Translations under genes and position numbers: made by a program
Source: Mucilaginibacter boryungensis
GTDB taxonomy: Bacteria > Bacteroidota > Bacteroidia > Sphingobacteriales > Sphingobacteriaceae
Length of the DNA: 64,000 nucleotides
Direction of reading: 5' to 3'
Assembly (NCBI RefSeq): GCF_015221995.1
Contig: NZ_JADFFM010000001.1
Span: 1-64,000, forward strand
In this document: positions 54,667-63,249 of the stretch, in pieces
Numbering within the stretch: the stretch's first letter is position 1
How the letters are laid out: each line of letters begins with the position of its first letter
The notes under the pieces: model-generated
Told to the model about the DNA's origin: nothing
Databases searched by the model: none
The model's input: only the letters and a program-made list of their open reading frames with translations

Positions 54667-54765
54667 TTATTTACCGTATATGGTAACAAATAATTGTGGG
54701 CCTTTAAACCATACCCAGTCGATAATGGCGTGTTGTAAGTATTTTTTTTCTGTTATGTATTTCAT
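54667..54765 (-). CDS. Candidate 32-residue microprotein upstream of the MscS gene
   Basis: An ATG-initiated frame of 32 codons on the minus strand encodes MKYITEKKYLQHAIIDWVWF followed by KGPQLFVTIYGK and a TAA stop. It has a charged N-terminal third and a Trp/Phe/Tyr-rich C-terminal half with an amphipathic pattern. Its codon choice resembles genes of this genome, and GC content is higher than the flanking AT-rich sequence. It ends 22 bases before the MscS start. No family is recognised by me; it could also be a relic or chance frame. Confidence 0.4.
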   Translation of the reverse strand: MKYITEKKYLQHAIIDWVWFKGPQLFVTIYGK

Positions 54766-55013
54766 GATATTGTGATAAATACAAATGCTGTGCCTTAATT
54801 CTGTTATTTTGATTGACTGAACAAAATTAAGTTTAATTGTAACAGATTTAATAGTTAATCAATCATTTGATTAATAAATGACAGTGCCTTTACGTTCAAG
54901 TGACAATGCAGAGTGTTTAACACAGTGCATCATGTGTATTGAATTGTAGACAAGGTGGAGATAAACAGTACGTAGTGCTGAACTTGTTTCAGCATCCCAT
55001 AACGTGTAAAACA

Positions 55014-55043
55014 AAAAGCGCCCCGGTTTACCGGGACGCTTTT
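55014..55043 (-). terminator. Terminator of groES-groEL
   Basis: AAAAGCG-CCCCGG and CCGGGA-CGCTTTT form a 13-pair stem with one mismatch and a TTTA loop, 46 bases downstream of the groEL stop on the minus strand, ending in T. Confidence 0.8.
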
Positions 55044-55089
55044 ATATTATAAGCTTTATGCTTTGGCCTTTTAGCTTTCAGCTAAAAGA

Positions 55090-56727
55090 TTACATCATGC
55101 CGCCCATGCCGCCACCCATTGGTGGATGACCATGACCGCCTTTATCTTCTTCAGGCTCGTCGGCTAGTACGCACTCGGTTGTTAACAACATAGATGCGAT
55201 AGAAGCTGCGTTCTCTAAAGCTACACGCGATACCTTAGTTGGGTCTATAACACCTGCACCAATCAGGTTCTCGTATTTATCTGTACGGGCATTGTAACCA
55301 AAGTCGGCAGAACCTTCTTTAACTTTTTGCACTACAATAGAACCTTCAATACCGGCGTTCTCGCAAATTTGACGCAATGGCTCTTCAATAGCGCGACGGA
55401 TGATTTGGATACCAGTGTTCTCGTCGTCGTTAGCGCCTTTTAAGTCGGCTAAAGCCTGTACCGCGCGGATGAAAGCCACACCACCACCTGCAACTATACC
55501 TTCTTCAACAGCGGCACGGGTTGCGTGTAAAGCGTCGTCAACGCGGTCTTTTTTCTCTTTCATTTCCACTTCACTTGCAGCGCCGATATACAATACAGCT
55601 ACACCGCCAGATAATTTGGCTAAACGCTCCTGTAATTTTTCTTTATCGTAATCTGAAGTAGTGTTTTCTATCTGCACACGGATCTCGTTAACACGTGCTT
55701 TAATGCTGTCCGCATCGCCATTACCGTTAACAATGGTAGTGTTATCTTTATCGATAGAAATTTTTTCAGCTTGGCCTAACATATCCAGGTCAGCGCTTTC
55801 TAACTTAAAGCCTCTTTCTTCAGAAATCACAGTACCACCAGTTAGGATAGCGATATCCTCTAACATTGCTTTACGACGATCGCCAAAGCCCGGGGCTTTA
55901 ACAGCCGCAACTTTCAGTGAACCACGGATTTTGTTAACTACTAAGGTTGACAGTGCTTCGCCATCCAGGTCTTCAGCAATAATTAACAATGGTTTGCCGG
56001 TTTGTACTTGTTTTTCCAGGATAGGTAACAATTCCTTCATGGAAGAAATCTTTTTATCGTAGATCAGGATATAAGGGTTATCCAACTCTGCTTCCATTTT
56101 ATCTGCATTGGTTACAAAGTATGGCGAAAGGTAACCACGGTCAAACTGCATACCTTCTACAGTTTTAACTTCAGTTTCAGTACCTTTTGCTTCTTCAACA
56201 GTGATAACACCTGAAGTGCCAACTTTTTTCATCGCGTCAGCAATCATTTCACCAATAATCTCGTCGTTATTGGCCGAGATAGAAGCTACTTGTTTAATTT
56301 TGCTGAAGTCGTCGCCAACATCCTGTTTTTGTGTTTTAAGGTTAGCAACAACAGCGGCAACTGCTTTATCAATACCGCGTTTTAAATCCATTGGGTTAGC
56401 GCCAGCGGCTACGTTTTTAATACCGGTAGTTACAATGGCCTGTGCCAATACAGTTGCAGTAGTAGTACCGTCACCTGCAATATCTGCAGTTTTTGATGCT
56501 ACTTCCTTCACCATTTGCGCGCCCATGTTTTCAATAGCGTCGCTTAATTCAATTTCTTTAGCTACAGTTACACCGTCTTTAGTAATTGCCGGTGAGCCGA
56601 ACTTTTTATCAATGATTACGTGGCGACCTTTAGGGCCTAATGTTACTTTAACCGCATTGGCCAAAATATCAACACCTCTTTTCAGGGCGTCGCGTGCTTC
56701 AACATTGTATTTAACTTGTTTTGCCAT
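55090..56727 (-). CDS. groL: Chaperonin GroEL (60 kDa)
   Basis: A 545-residue Hsp60 with the standard start [19 protein letters not shown], nucleotide site [11 protein letters not shown] and [16 protein letters not shown], and the C-terminal Gly-Met tail GGGMGGMM. It folds proteins with GroES in the cytoplasm. It is the second gene of the groES-groEL operon; the 117-base gap between them is unusually long for this operon and is filled by repeated words (see repeats at 56740-56838). Confidence 0.98.
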   Translation of the reverse strand: MAKQVKYNVEARDALKRGVDILANAVKVTLGPKGRHVIIDKKFGSPAITKDGVTVAKEIELSDAIENMGAQMVKEVASKTADIAGDGTTTATVLAQAIVTTGIKNVAAGANPMDLKRGIDKAVAAVVANLKTQKQDVGDDFSKIKQVASISANNDEIIGEMIADAMKKVGTSGVITVEEAKGTETEVKTVEGMQFDRGYLSPYFVTNADKMEAELDNPYILIYDKKISSMKELLPILEKQVQTGKPLLIIAEDLDGEALSTLVVNKIRGSLKVAAVKAPGFGDRRKAMLEDIAILTGGTVISEERGFKLESADLDMLGQAEKISIDKDNTTIVNGNGDADSIKARVNEIRVQIENTTSDYDKEKLQERLAKLSGGVAVLYIGAASEVEMKEKKDRVDDALHATRAAVEEGIVAGGGVAFIRAVQALADLKGANDDENTGIQIIRRAIEEPLRQICENAGIEGSIVVQKVKEGSADFGYNARTDKYENLIGAGVIDPTKVSRVALENAASIASMLLTTECVLADEPEEDKGGHGHPPMGGGMGGMM

Positions 56728-56739
56728 TTTTATTTATTT

Positions 56740-56838
56740 TGATTTCACCGATTTATCTATGATTTCACCGATGTGTTATGATTGTTGTTTATTGTTAATT
56801 TTCACCTGCACATTTGCATATTCACGCATTTGCACATT
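56740..56838. repeat. Repeated words between groES and groEL
   Basis: Two tandem copies of TGATTTCACCGAT (56740-56752, 56760-56772; 20-base period) are followed by a GCACATTTGCATATT and GCATTTGCACATT pair (56808-56838). The same words recur elsewhere in the window in the opposite orientation (29534-29546 and 61433-61465). Confidence 0.65.
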
Positions 56839-56844
56839 AATAGA

Positions 56845-57138
56845 TTACAGAACTACGTAGATGTCCGATTCGCGCATGATCAGGTAATCTTTACCATCAA
56901 GGTTAAATTCCTGGCCGGCAAACTTTCCGTAAAGTACCTTGTCACCAACTTTTACTGTAACAGGGATTAATGCGCCTGTGGTATCGGCATATTTACCCGG
57001 GCCTACAGCCACTACAGTTCCGCGTTGAGGTTTCTCTTGTGCAGTTTCAGGAATGTAAATACCTGATGCGGTTTTTGTTTCAGCCGGAGCAGCTTCAATT
57101 AATATCCTGTCTCCAATAGGTTTAACGTTTAACGACAT
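56845..57138 (-). CDS. groS: Co-chaperonin GroES (10 kDa)
   Basis: A 97-residue Hsp10. KPIGDRILIEAAPAETKTASG is the N-terminal strand and the start of the mobile loop (residues about 18-33, GIYIPETA), and KVLYGKFAGQEFNLDGKDYLIMRESDIYVVL is the C-terminal block. It caps GroEL during folding. It is the first gene of the operon. A perfect 8-bp palindrome lies about 55-80 bases upstream; the classical CIRCE operator was not found. Confidence 0.98.
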   Translation of the reverse strand: MSLNVKPIGDRILIEAAPAETKTASGIYIPETAQEKPQRGTVVAVGPGKYADTTGALIPVTVKVGDKVLYGKFAGQEFNLDGKDYLIMRESDIYVVL

Positions 57139-57192
57139 AAAATTTCTATTTTATTTAAGTTAGATTTATTTTTCTCAATGCTGTATCAACAG

Positions 57193-57216
57193 CAATTATG
57201 CCAAGCGCCATAATTG
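57193..57216 (-). promoter_or_regulatory. 8-bp palindrome upstream of groES
   Basis: CAATTATG (57193-57200) and CATAATTG (57209-57216) are perfect inverted arms with an 8-base spacer, about 55-78 bases before the groES start. It is neither CIRCE nor a known heat-shock operator that I recognise, but its position suits an operator. Confidence 0.35.
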
Positions 57217-57329
57217 ATTAATAATTGTCAGCAAACCTGTTTTATTGTCAGATTTAGGTCACCAGCTAAATTCATAGTTTAAAATAGCTTAACAATGCAG
57301 TGTCAGGTTGGCAGGTGCTTTCATATCAT

Positions 57330-57418
57330 GGGCGTTGCCTGCGGCCCGGGCTATCCGCTCATACTACACAAAGCCTTAGCCACAGGCCGGTATCCGCTGC
57401 TATCCCTAACGCAGCGAT
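57330..57418. repeat. GGGCGTTGCC...GGCCCGGGCTATCCGCT repeat-like block
   Basis: A GC-rich block in an AT-rich gap, starting GGGCGTTGCCTGCGGCCCGG and followed by a second related part with GGCCGGTATCCGCT. Its wording resembles a dispersed intergenic repeat that I associate with Bacteroidota genomes; only one copy occurs here. Confidence 0.45.
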
Positions 57419-57430
57419 GATTTAAAAACA

Positions 57431-57460
57431 AAAAGGCTTCAGGAAATCCCGAAGCCTTTT
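57431..57460 (-). terminator. Terminator of secG
   Basis: AAAAGGCTTC and GAAGCCTTTT form a perfect 10-bp stem with two further inner G-C pairs around an AAAT loop, 20 bases downstream of secG on the minus strand. Confidence 0.85.
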
Positions 57461-57480
57461 ATATATCTAAAAAGATGTTA

Positions 57481-57837
57481 TTATTTCTTAGTTGAATCTA
57501 CTGGTTTAGCGGCCGGTGCAGTTGGCAATATACCAGGCGATGATACCGGTGCTGTTGGTTTCGAGGCTTTCTCGATCAGTTCCTTTTGTGCCGGATCTGA
57601 AGTTGGGGTTGCGCCGCCTTTAACAACAACGTTAATAGCCAATGATAATACCATTAAAGTGATAGCCAAAACCCAGGTACCTTTTTCAAGGAAATCGCCG
57701 GTTTTTTGTACGCCCATTAATTGTGATGACGCTGAAAAATTTGAGGATAAACCACCGCCCTTAGGATTTTGTATCAGCACAATAAACCCTAACAACACGC
57801 AAACAATAATGGCAATGATCACTAATAAAATGTACAT
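57481..57837 (-). CDS. secG: Preprotein translocase subunit SecG
   Basis: A 118-residue SecG. Two hydrophobic helices (about residues 2-22 and 53-72) flank the conserved QNPKGGGLSSNFSASSQLMGV loop. A Pro/Ala/Lys-rich tail follows (APVSSPGILPTAPAAKPVDSTKK), typical of Bacteroidota SecG. It supports SecYE-mediated export in the inner membrane. It is the last gene of a minus-strand cluster with the acidic repeat protein, lptE and the sigma-54 activator, and starts 12 bases after the acidic-protein stop. Confidence 0.93.
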   Translation of the reverse strand: MYILLVIIAIIVCVLLGFIVLIQNPKGGGLSSNFSASSQLMGVQKTGDFLEKGTWVLAITLMVLSLAINVVVKGGATPTSDPAQKELIEKASKPTAPVSSPGILPTAPAAKPVDSTKK

Positions 57838-57849
57838 TTTTTAATTATA

Positions 57850-59661
57850 TTAATTCGTTTTCTTTTCTAAATTTTCAATACGGGATGCAAAGTAACGGCT
57901 TTTTTCCGGATATTTCAACATTAATTTTTTGTAAGTAGCTATCGCTTTTGGATATAGCATCTGGTCGGCGTAGATCCGGGCCAGTGTTTCAGTCACCATA
58001 TCGTGGTTATCTTCCGAGCTTTTCTTGGCCTTGTTCTCACTATCCAGTTTCTCGCCTACCGGTGGGTGAATATGCGGGTCTTCGGCAATAAAGCGTTGAA
58101 TTATGCGGTCTTCCTTACTTTGCATATTAAACTCCACCGTTGGCGCATCGGCATTACTGGTCAGTTCATCAACCGATGACAGGTGGAATATATTTTCAAA
58201 ATACTGCTGTTGCAATTCATCCGGCATTGGTGCTTTATCAGCCGGTTTGTTAGGCGCAGTTTTGTTAACAGGGTTTGCAGGCGCTTTTACATAGGGCTGA
58301 TACAGCGACCCATGCTCTTTACGGGTTTTATCCAGCCACCACATAAAAGTGTAGGGCATTTTTTCGTCGTGATAACGGGATACATTGTTTTGTGTTGGTT
58401 GCTTGTACGCAGTTTGGGGTTCATGTGGCGTTACATCCTGCGGCGTAGCGTAAAAATCGGGTTGCGCAGGCTCTTCCGGTTTTTTGTTATCTCCAAAAGC
58501 GCGGTCGAAAGTAAAATAATCCGTAGCGGCAATATTGCCCATAATCAGCTTTTCAGCTTCATCATGTTGTGCTGGTGATGTTTCCTCCTCAGTTTCCCCG
58601 TAAGGTTCTTCGTAGGCATGTTCAACCGGCACAATGGGCGATTGCTCCTCTTCAACCCAATTACCATATGTTGCGGGCTGTTCATCGGCCACTTCATTTT
58701 CGTGGTGGTCAATGGCAATGTCGTCAATAGCTGTAATTTCGTCGTAAGTTTCCTCGTCTATCACAGTTTCGCCTTCTTCGGCATAAGGTGGCCATTGCGC
58801 CGGTTCTTCTGTCGGTGCCTGGTATTCTTCGGTGGTTTCCCAGGCCAAAGGCGCTGCTTCTGTAGCCGGTTCGGGCTGCCATTGGGCATATTGTTCAGTA
58901 GTATTCTGTGGGATATATGTTTCTTCCTCACCAGTCAACTCAGTGGGCTCCTCTACATGATCAAGCAACGGTTCGGGTGCAATTTCCTCATGTGACTGCT
59001 CCTCTGCCTGCCATGGGGCAAATTCAGCCGGGGTTTCTGCTATATGCGGTTCATCTTCCTCGTCTTCCATTTCCCAAGGGGCGCGGCCTAATGGCTCGTC
59101 ATCAACGGGTGCAGGGGTTATGTTGTCTTCAAATTGCACTGGTTCCGGGCTATCTTCCACGGCCGGCTCAGGGGCAGGGTATTCATCTTCAATAACCTGT
59201 TCAGGCGCTTCGTCTTTTTTCTCATCTTCTTGCTGACCCGGCCATTCCACATTAGGGAAAGCAGTTGGCTGGTCGGTAAAAATAGCATTACTGCTCTCCT
59301 CGGAAACCACCGTATCGGAAGAACTGCTGGCAGTTTGCCCGTTAAGCGGCTGGCTTTCACCCTGGATGATCAGTTGTGCTTTATCTACAGTCAGTAAACT
59401 ATCGTTTTGGTGCATTAATTTGTATAGCGCGCGTCCATCAAAGTAAGCGGCGGCTACAGCCGGGTTACCCTGATTAAGCGCCCGCCCGTACAATGCACGG
59501 AATAAGCCCGATTGCGGATAGGTTTTCACCAATTCCTGCAAATTAGAAGCATAAGCTGCACCATTATCGGCCGGATTGGCCAATAATTTCTCTATAATTT
59601 CTTTTTGCCTGTTATTTAAATACTCATCCACGGGGTTGAAGCTACTAATTCCAATTTGCAA
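57850..59661 (-). CDS. Acidic Trp-repeat protein with TPR-like ends
   Basis: A 603-residue protein without a signal peptide. The N-terminal 100 residues are helical with TPR character (ELVKTYPQSGLFRALYGRALNQGN, AAAYFDGRAL). Residues about 135-400 are strongly acidic, Pro/Glu-rich and probably disordered, with seven spaced Trp residues (140, 196, 217, 261, 274, 290, 335), each in an APW/AQW-acidic context. The C-terminal 55 residues again look like a TPR (ETLARIYADQMLYPKAIATYKKLMLKYP). Its start overlaps the lptE stop by 17 bases, indicating coupling. Function unknown. Confidence 0.75.
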   Translation of the reverse strand: MQIGISSFNPVDEYLNNRQKEIIEKLLANPADNGAAYASNLQELVKTYPQSGLFRALYGRALNQGNPAVAAAYFDGRALYKLMHQNDSLLTVDKAQLIIQGESQPLNGQTASSSSDTVVSEESSNAIFTDQPTAFPNVEWPGQQEDEKKDEAPEQVIEDEYPAPEPAVEDSPEPVQFEDNITPAPVDDEPLGRAPWEMEDEEDEPHIAETPAEFAPWQAEEQSHEEIAPEPLLDHVEEPTELTGEEETYIPQNTTEQYAQWQPEPATEAAPLAWETTEEYQAPTEEPAQWPPYAEEGETVIDEETYDEITAIDDIAIDHHENEVADEQPATYGNWVEEEQSPIVPVEHAYEEPYGETEEETSPAQHDEAEKLIMGNIAATDYFTFDRAFGDNKKPEEPAQPDFYATPQDVTPHEPQTAYKQPTQNNVSRYHDEKMPYTFMWWLDKTRKEHGSLYQPYVKAPANPVNKTAPNKPADKAPMPDELQQQYFENIFHLSSVDELTSNADAPTVEFNMQSKEDRIIQRFIAEDPHIHPPVGEKLDSENKAKKSSEDNHDMVTETLARIYADQMLYPKAIATYKKLMLKYPEKSRYFASRIENLEKKTN

Positions 59662-60166
59662 ATGCCTTATTAAAAATATCTTCTGTTAGCTGTTTGTTGA
59701 TATTAAGTATCAGATTTTGTTCCTGTGATGCTATATCGCCGGTAAAATCTGCTGTTTTAGTAAAGTCTTGTTCAAAATTAAGCTTTTTATCGCTTTGATT
59801 GGTATATTTTACCTTGACAGTAATACTTAACCTGCTGGCATTGGCAATTGGTGGCGCGTTGCTGTTATTGGTAGCCTGCACCGAAACGGGGGTAATAGTA
59901 TAGTTTGTAATTGCGCCAGAGAATGTCGCATCTGCCTCGCCGGTACGCACTATGGTTAGCCGGGTTTGCGAGCGGATACGCTCCTTCAACGCCTCTGTAA
60001 ACTGCTGACTTAAGTTATTTACTACAAACAAAGCATTATTTTCAAAAAACTCCACGTTTATGGTCTTCATATCTTTTGGGATAGAAGCGCCGTTAAGCGT
60101 AAACGAGCACCCCGAATACAAAGCCACGGTTACAGATAAAACTAATACGGATATGATCCTCTTCAT
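59645..60166 (-). CDS. lptE: LPS-assembly lipoprotein LptE
   Basis: A 173-residue lipoprotein (YSGC, Cys20). The mature domain has the LptE pattern of Bacteroidota: NGASIPKDMKTINVEFFEN, the helix LSQQFTEALKERIRSQTRLTIV, and GITNYTITPVSVQA-like strands. With LptD it inserts lipopolysaccharide into the outer membrane. It follows the sigma-54 activator gene by 17 bases and overlaps the next gene, so these are one operon. Similarity is moderate because LptE proteins diverge strongly. Confidence 0.85.
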   Translation of the reverse strand: MKRIISVLVLSVTVALYSGCSFTLNGASIPKDMKTINVEFFENNALFVVNNLSQQFTEALKERIRSQTRLTIVRTGEADATFSGAITNYTITPVSVQATNNSNAPPIANASRLSITVKVKYTNQSDKKLNFEQDFTKTADFTGDIASQEQNLILNINKQLTEDIFNKAFANWN

Positions 60167-60183
60167 CTTTGCTTATTATACAG

Positions 60184-61425
60184 CTACAGGTTCAATTCTT
60201 TTATTTTGCGGTACAGCGTTCTTTCAGATATACCCAATTCGTGTGCGGCCAGCTTGCGCTTGCCTTTATGTTTCTTTAAAGCTTTGCGTATCAGGTCCGA
60301 CTCTTTATCTATCAGCGATAACGATTCCTCAACCTCTTCGGCATTATGCGTAATGTTAAAATGATCGCTGTTGTTGTTTATAACGGGCTGCTGCAAGGTA
60401 AATTGTGGCGCTTCGTGATGATCGCCGGCAGGCAATTCAATATCTCTGTATAACTGATTAATGGCTTGCGAGTGATTGGCATAATTGGCTGACACACCGC
60501 CGTGTTCAATAATATCAGCTACCAGTTTTTTCAATTCTACCATGTCGCGCTTCATATCAAACAGTACTTTATACAGGATATCGCGCTCAGAGAAATCTTC
60601 TTTGGGCTGGTTATCCAAGCGCATAGGCAAATTGCGGCTGTTATTTTCCAACGGGATATAATTCAGAAGCGTTTGCGCGGTAATGGTGCGGTCGCGTTCC
60701 AGTACTGCTAATTGCTCGGCCATGTTTTTTAGTTGCCTTACGTTACCCGGCCACGAGTAATTGACCAGCATTTGCTGTGCGCCTTCATCCAAATGAATTG
60801 GCGGTGTGCGGTATTTATCGGTGAAATCAGAAGTAAATTTTCTAAAGATCAGGAATATATCTTCCTTCCTGTCGCGCAAAGGTGGTATTTTTAACGGAAC
60901 CGTATTTAAACGATAGTACAGGTCTTCGCGGAATTTGCCATTCTTTACTGCTTCAAAAACATCTACATTGGTTGCAGCAATTACACGCACGTTGGTTTTT
61001 TCAACCTTGGATGAACCCACTTTTATAAACTGGCCTGATTCCAACACCCTTAGCAAGCGCGCCTGGGTACCTAAAGGCATCTCGGCAATCTCATCTAAAA
61101 ATATAGTACCGCCATTTACGGTCTCAAAATAACCTTTACGCTCGCCAACGGCGCCGGTGTAAGCACCTTTTTCATGGCCGAATAGTTCCGAGTCTATTGT
61201 ACCTTCTGGTATAGCGCCGCAGTTTACCGCAATAAATGGCCCATGCTTACGCGGACTCATCTGATGGATAATATGCGAGAAAACCTCTTTACCGCTACCG
61301 CTTTCGCCTGTAATTAATACAGAAATATCGGTAGGTGCAACCTGGTTAGCAATATCTATAGCCCTATTCAATAACGGCGAGTTGCCGATAATGCCAAAGC
61401 GTTGTTTTATTTCTTGTATTTCCAT
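60184..61425 (-). CDS. Sigma-54-dependent transcriptional activator (no receiver domain)
   Basis: A 413-residue bacterial enhancer-binding protein. The AAA+ domain starts at residue 12 with no sensory domain ahead of it. Walker A is GESGSGKE (40-47), the sigma-54 contact loop reads GAYTGA (87-92) in place of GAFTGA, Walker B is GTIFLDEIAEM, and the SWPGNVRQLKN sensor II follows. A 130-residue variable linker rich in Asn precedes a Fis-type helix-turn-helix at the very end (KRKLAAHELGISERTLYRKIKEL). It should activate genes from sigma-54 promoters. First gene of the lptE operon. Confidence 0.93.
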   Translation of the reverse strand: MEIQEIKQRFGIIGNSPLLNRAIDIANQVAPTDISVLITGESGSGKEVFSHIIHQMSPRKHGPFIAVNCGAIPEGTIDSELFGHEKGAYTGAVGERKGYFETVNGGTIFLDEIAEMPLGTQARLLRVLESGQFIKVGSSKVEKTNVRVIAATNVDVFEAVKNGKFREDLYYRLNTVPLKIPPLRDRKEDIFLIFRKFTSDFTDKYRTPPIHLDEGAQQMLVNYSWPGNVRQLKNMAEQLAVLERDRTITAQTLLNYIPLENNSRNLPMRLDNQPKEDFSERDILYKVLFDMKRDMVELKKLVADIIEHGGVSANYANHSQAINQLYRDIELPAGDHHEAPQFTLQQPVINNNSDHFNITHNAEEVEESLSLIDKESDLIRKALKKHKGKRKLAAHELGISERTLYRKIKELNL

Positions 61426-61432
61426 AGATAAA

Positions 61433-61465
61433 TGTGCAAATGTGCGTATATGCAGATGTGCAAAT
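61433..61465. repeat. TGTGCAAATG word cluster
   Basis: TGTGCAAATGTGC (61433-61445) and TGTGCAAAT (61457-61465) lie in the 50-base gap between the activator gene and miaB. The same word occurs in the reverse orientation between groES and groEL (56808-56838). Confidence 0.6.
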
Positions 61466-61475
61466 TTTAAATATA

Positions 61476-62921
61476 TTAGTCAACAATATGTCCGATGAGT
61501 GTAGCTGTAGTACAGCGTTCCACTAACACGTTAGCATATTGGCCCGGTTTGTATCTTTCATCAACCGGGAATATTACCATTGCATTTTTATCACTGCGAC
61601 CGGCGTAATCTTTGTCTGATTTTTTTGAGAAGCCTTCAATTAATACGCGTTGCACTTTGCCTACCTCGCGCTGGGTATTCACGTGCGAGTAATGCTGTTG
61701 CTTAGCAATTACCTCTTTTAACCGCCGCGCCTTTACTTCTTCGGGGATATCATCGGCATAACGTTTAGCAGCCAATGTACCAGGGCGTTCTGAATACATG
61801 AACATATAGGCAAAATCATATTGCACATAATCCATCATGCTCAGCGTTTCCTGGTGTTCTTCCTCGGTTTCCGTGCAGAATCCGGTGATAATATCGGTTG
61901 ATATAGCACAATCCGGGATAATACGGCGGATGGCATCTACACGCTCCATATACCATTCGCGGTCATAAGTACGGTTCATCAGTTCCAGTACACGGCTGTT
62001 GCCCGATTGTACCGGCAAGTGAATATAGTTGCAAATGTTATCGTATTTAGCAATGGTATACAGCACATCATCCAATATATCCTTAGGATGCGATGTTGAA
62101 AAACGCACCCGAAGTTCAGGACTGATCTGCGCTACCATTTCTAATAAGTTGGCGAAGGTTGTGGTCTTTACATCCTGATTTAAGACTTCCGGCTCCGGAC
62201 TTTCAGCCTTGTATTTATACGAGTCCACATTTTGCCCCAGCAAAGTAACCTCGCGGTAGCCGGCATTGAATAGGTCTGTACATTCCTTCACAATAGAAAG
62301 CGGTTCGCGGCTGCGTTCGCGGCCACGGGTAAATGGCACTACGCAGAATGAACACATATTATCGCAGCCACGCATAATGGATACAAAGGCGTTAATACCG
62401 TTGGTATTCAGGCGTACCGGGTTAATATCGGCGTAAGTCTCTTCGCGGCTTAATAATACGTTAACCGCTTTTTGTCCGCCATCAACGGTATCTATCAGGT
62501 TTGGCAAATCGCGGTAGGCATCAGGCCCTACTACTACGTCAACCAGTTTCTCTTCTTCTAAAAATTTTGATTTCAGTCGTTCGGCCATACAACCTAACAC
62601 GCCCACTATCATACCGGGGTTGCTGGTTTTGGCTGCCTTAAATTCTTTCAGGCGGTTGCGCACCCGTACTTCGGCATTCTCGCGGATAGAGCAGGTGTTA
62701 ATGAACACCACATCCGCATTATTAAAATCCTTAGTAGTTTCAAAACCGCTATCCTGTAAAATAGAGGCTACTATTTCGCTATCAGAAAAATTCATGGCAC
62801 AGCCATAACTTTCTATATAAAGTTTCCTTCCGTTGTTTTTCCCCACCACAGGCTCCAGCATCAGGGCTTCACCTTGTCGTTCTTCATCGTGCGTTTTATC
62901 CGGGATAGCTAAATCGATCAT
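61476..62921 (-). CDS. miaB: tRNA-2-methylthio-N6-dimethylallyladenosine synthase
   Basis: A 481-residue methylthiotransferase of the MiaB group. The N-terminal UPF0004 domain has cysteines in [24 protein letters not shown] and GVLGCMAE. The radical-SAM motif is [25 protein letters not shown] (CxxxCxxC), and a TRAM domain closes the protein ([24 protein letters not shown]). It adds a methylthio group to i6A37 of tRNAs reading UNN codons. About 25 residues precede the family core ([16 protein letters not shown]). The 50-base gap to the sigma-54 gene suggests cotranscription. Confidence 0.96.
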   Translation of the reverse strand: MIDLAIPDKTHDEERQGEALMLEPVVGKNNGRKLYIESYGCAMNFSDSEIVASILQDSGFETTKDFNNADVVFINTCSIRENAEVRVRNRLKEFKAAKTSNPGMIVGVLGCMAERLKSKFLEEEKLVDVVVGPDAYRDLPNLIDTVDGGQKAVNVLLSREETYADINPVRLNTNGINAFVSIMRGCDNMCSFCVVPFTRGRERSREPLSIVKECTDLFNAGYREVTLLGQNVDSYKYKAESPEPEVLNQDVKTTTFANLLEMVAQISPELRVRFSTSHPKDILDDVLYTIAKYDNICNYIHLPVQSGNSRVLELMNRTYDREWYMERVDAIRRIIPDCAISTDIITGFCTETEEEHQETLSMMDYVQYDFAYMFMYSERPGTLAAKRYADDIPEEVKARRLKEVIAKQQHYSHVNTQREVGKVQRVLIEGFSKKSDKDYAGRSDKNAMVIFPVDERYKPGQYANVLVERCTTATLIGHIVD

Positions 62922-63249
62922 TTATTTAAAACTTAAGCCCGCAAAAATACACAAACTTTTAAATAAAGCGTGACAGTTTGTCAGCCAATTAACAAAATCG
63001 AAAGTTTGTTGTTGTATTGTTGAGGGTAGATCAATATAGCCTGTAAATTAGTGGAGATATTGAAATTAACAATACCTGAATTATCCGGGGATGATAGCCG
63101 GATAAAAAAAGTAATTTCAAGCCGGCGCGCGTAATTAAAAGAAATGAGATAGCCATTCTTTTTAAAAGCATGATGAAAAGAATAAAAAAACTAAAACAAT
63201 AAAAGGATAGAAAAGCAACAGGCTGGAAATGATCCCTAATAATTTATAA
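62922..63249. other. Divergent gap between miaB and the AsmA-like gene
   Basis: AT-rich; on the minus strand TATTTTTG (62949-62942) fits the -7 consensus for miaB but has no TTG partner at the right distance. No coding region or stable hairpin was recognised. Confidence 0.4.

Larger units (their letters stand above)
54645..55089. other. Gap between mscS and groEL
   Basis: The gap holds a candidate 32-codon reading frame (54667-54765), a palindromic word TGCTGAACTTGTTTCAGCA (54977-54995) of a type common as a dispersed repeat in this family, and the groEL terminator. The central 200 bases are AT-rich with nothing recognised. Confidence 0.5.
57139..57480. other. Upstream region of groES and downstream region of secG
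   Basis: The gap contains the palindrome at 57193-57216, a dispersed-repeat-like block at 57330-57418 and the secG terminator at 57431-57460. No coding region was seen. Confidence 0.5.

Noticed and set aside
56201..56860. A 219-codon plus-strand frame opposite groEL
   Set aside because: Antisense frames of this length are usual in groEL because of its codon bias; it also runs into the repeated gap sequence.
57139..57330. CIRCE operator upstream of groES
   Set aside because: No TTAGCACTC-N9-GAGTGCTAA match was found; only the different palindrome at 57193-57216.
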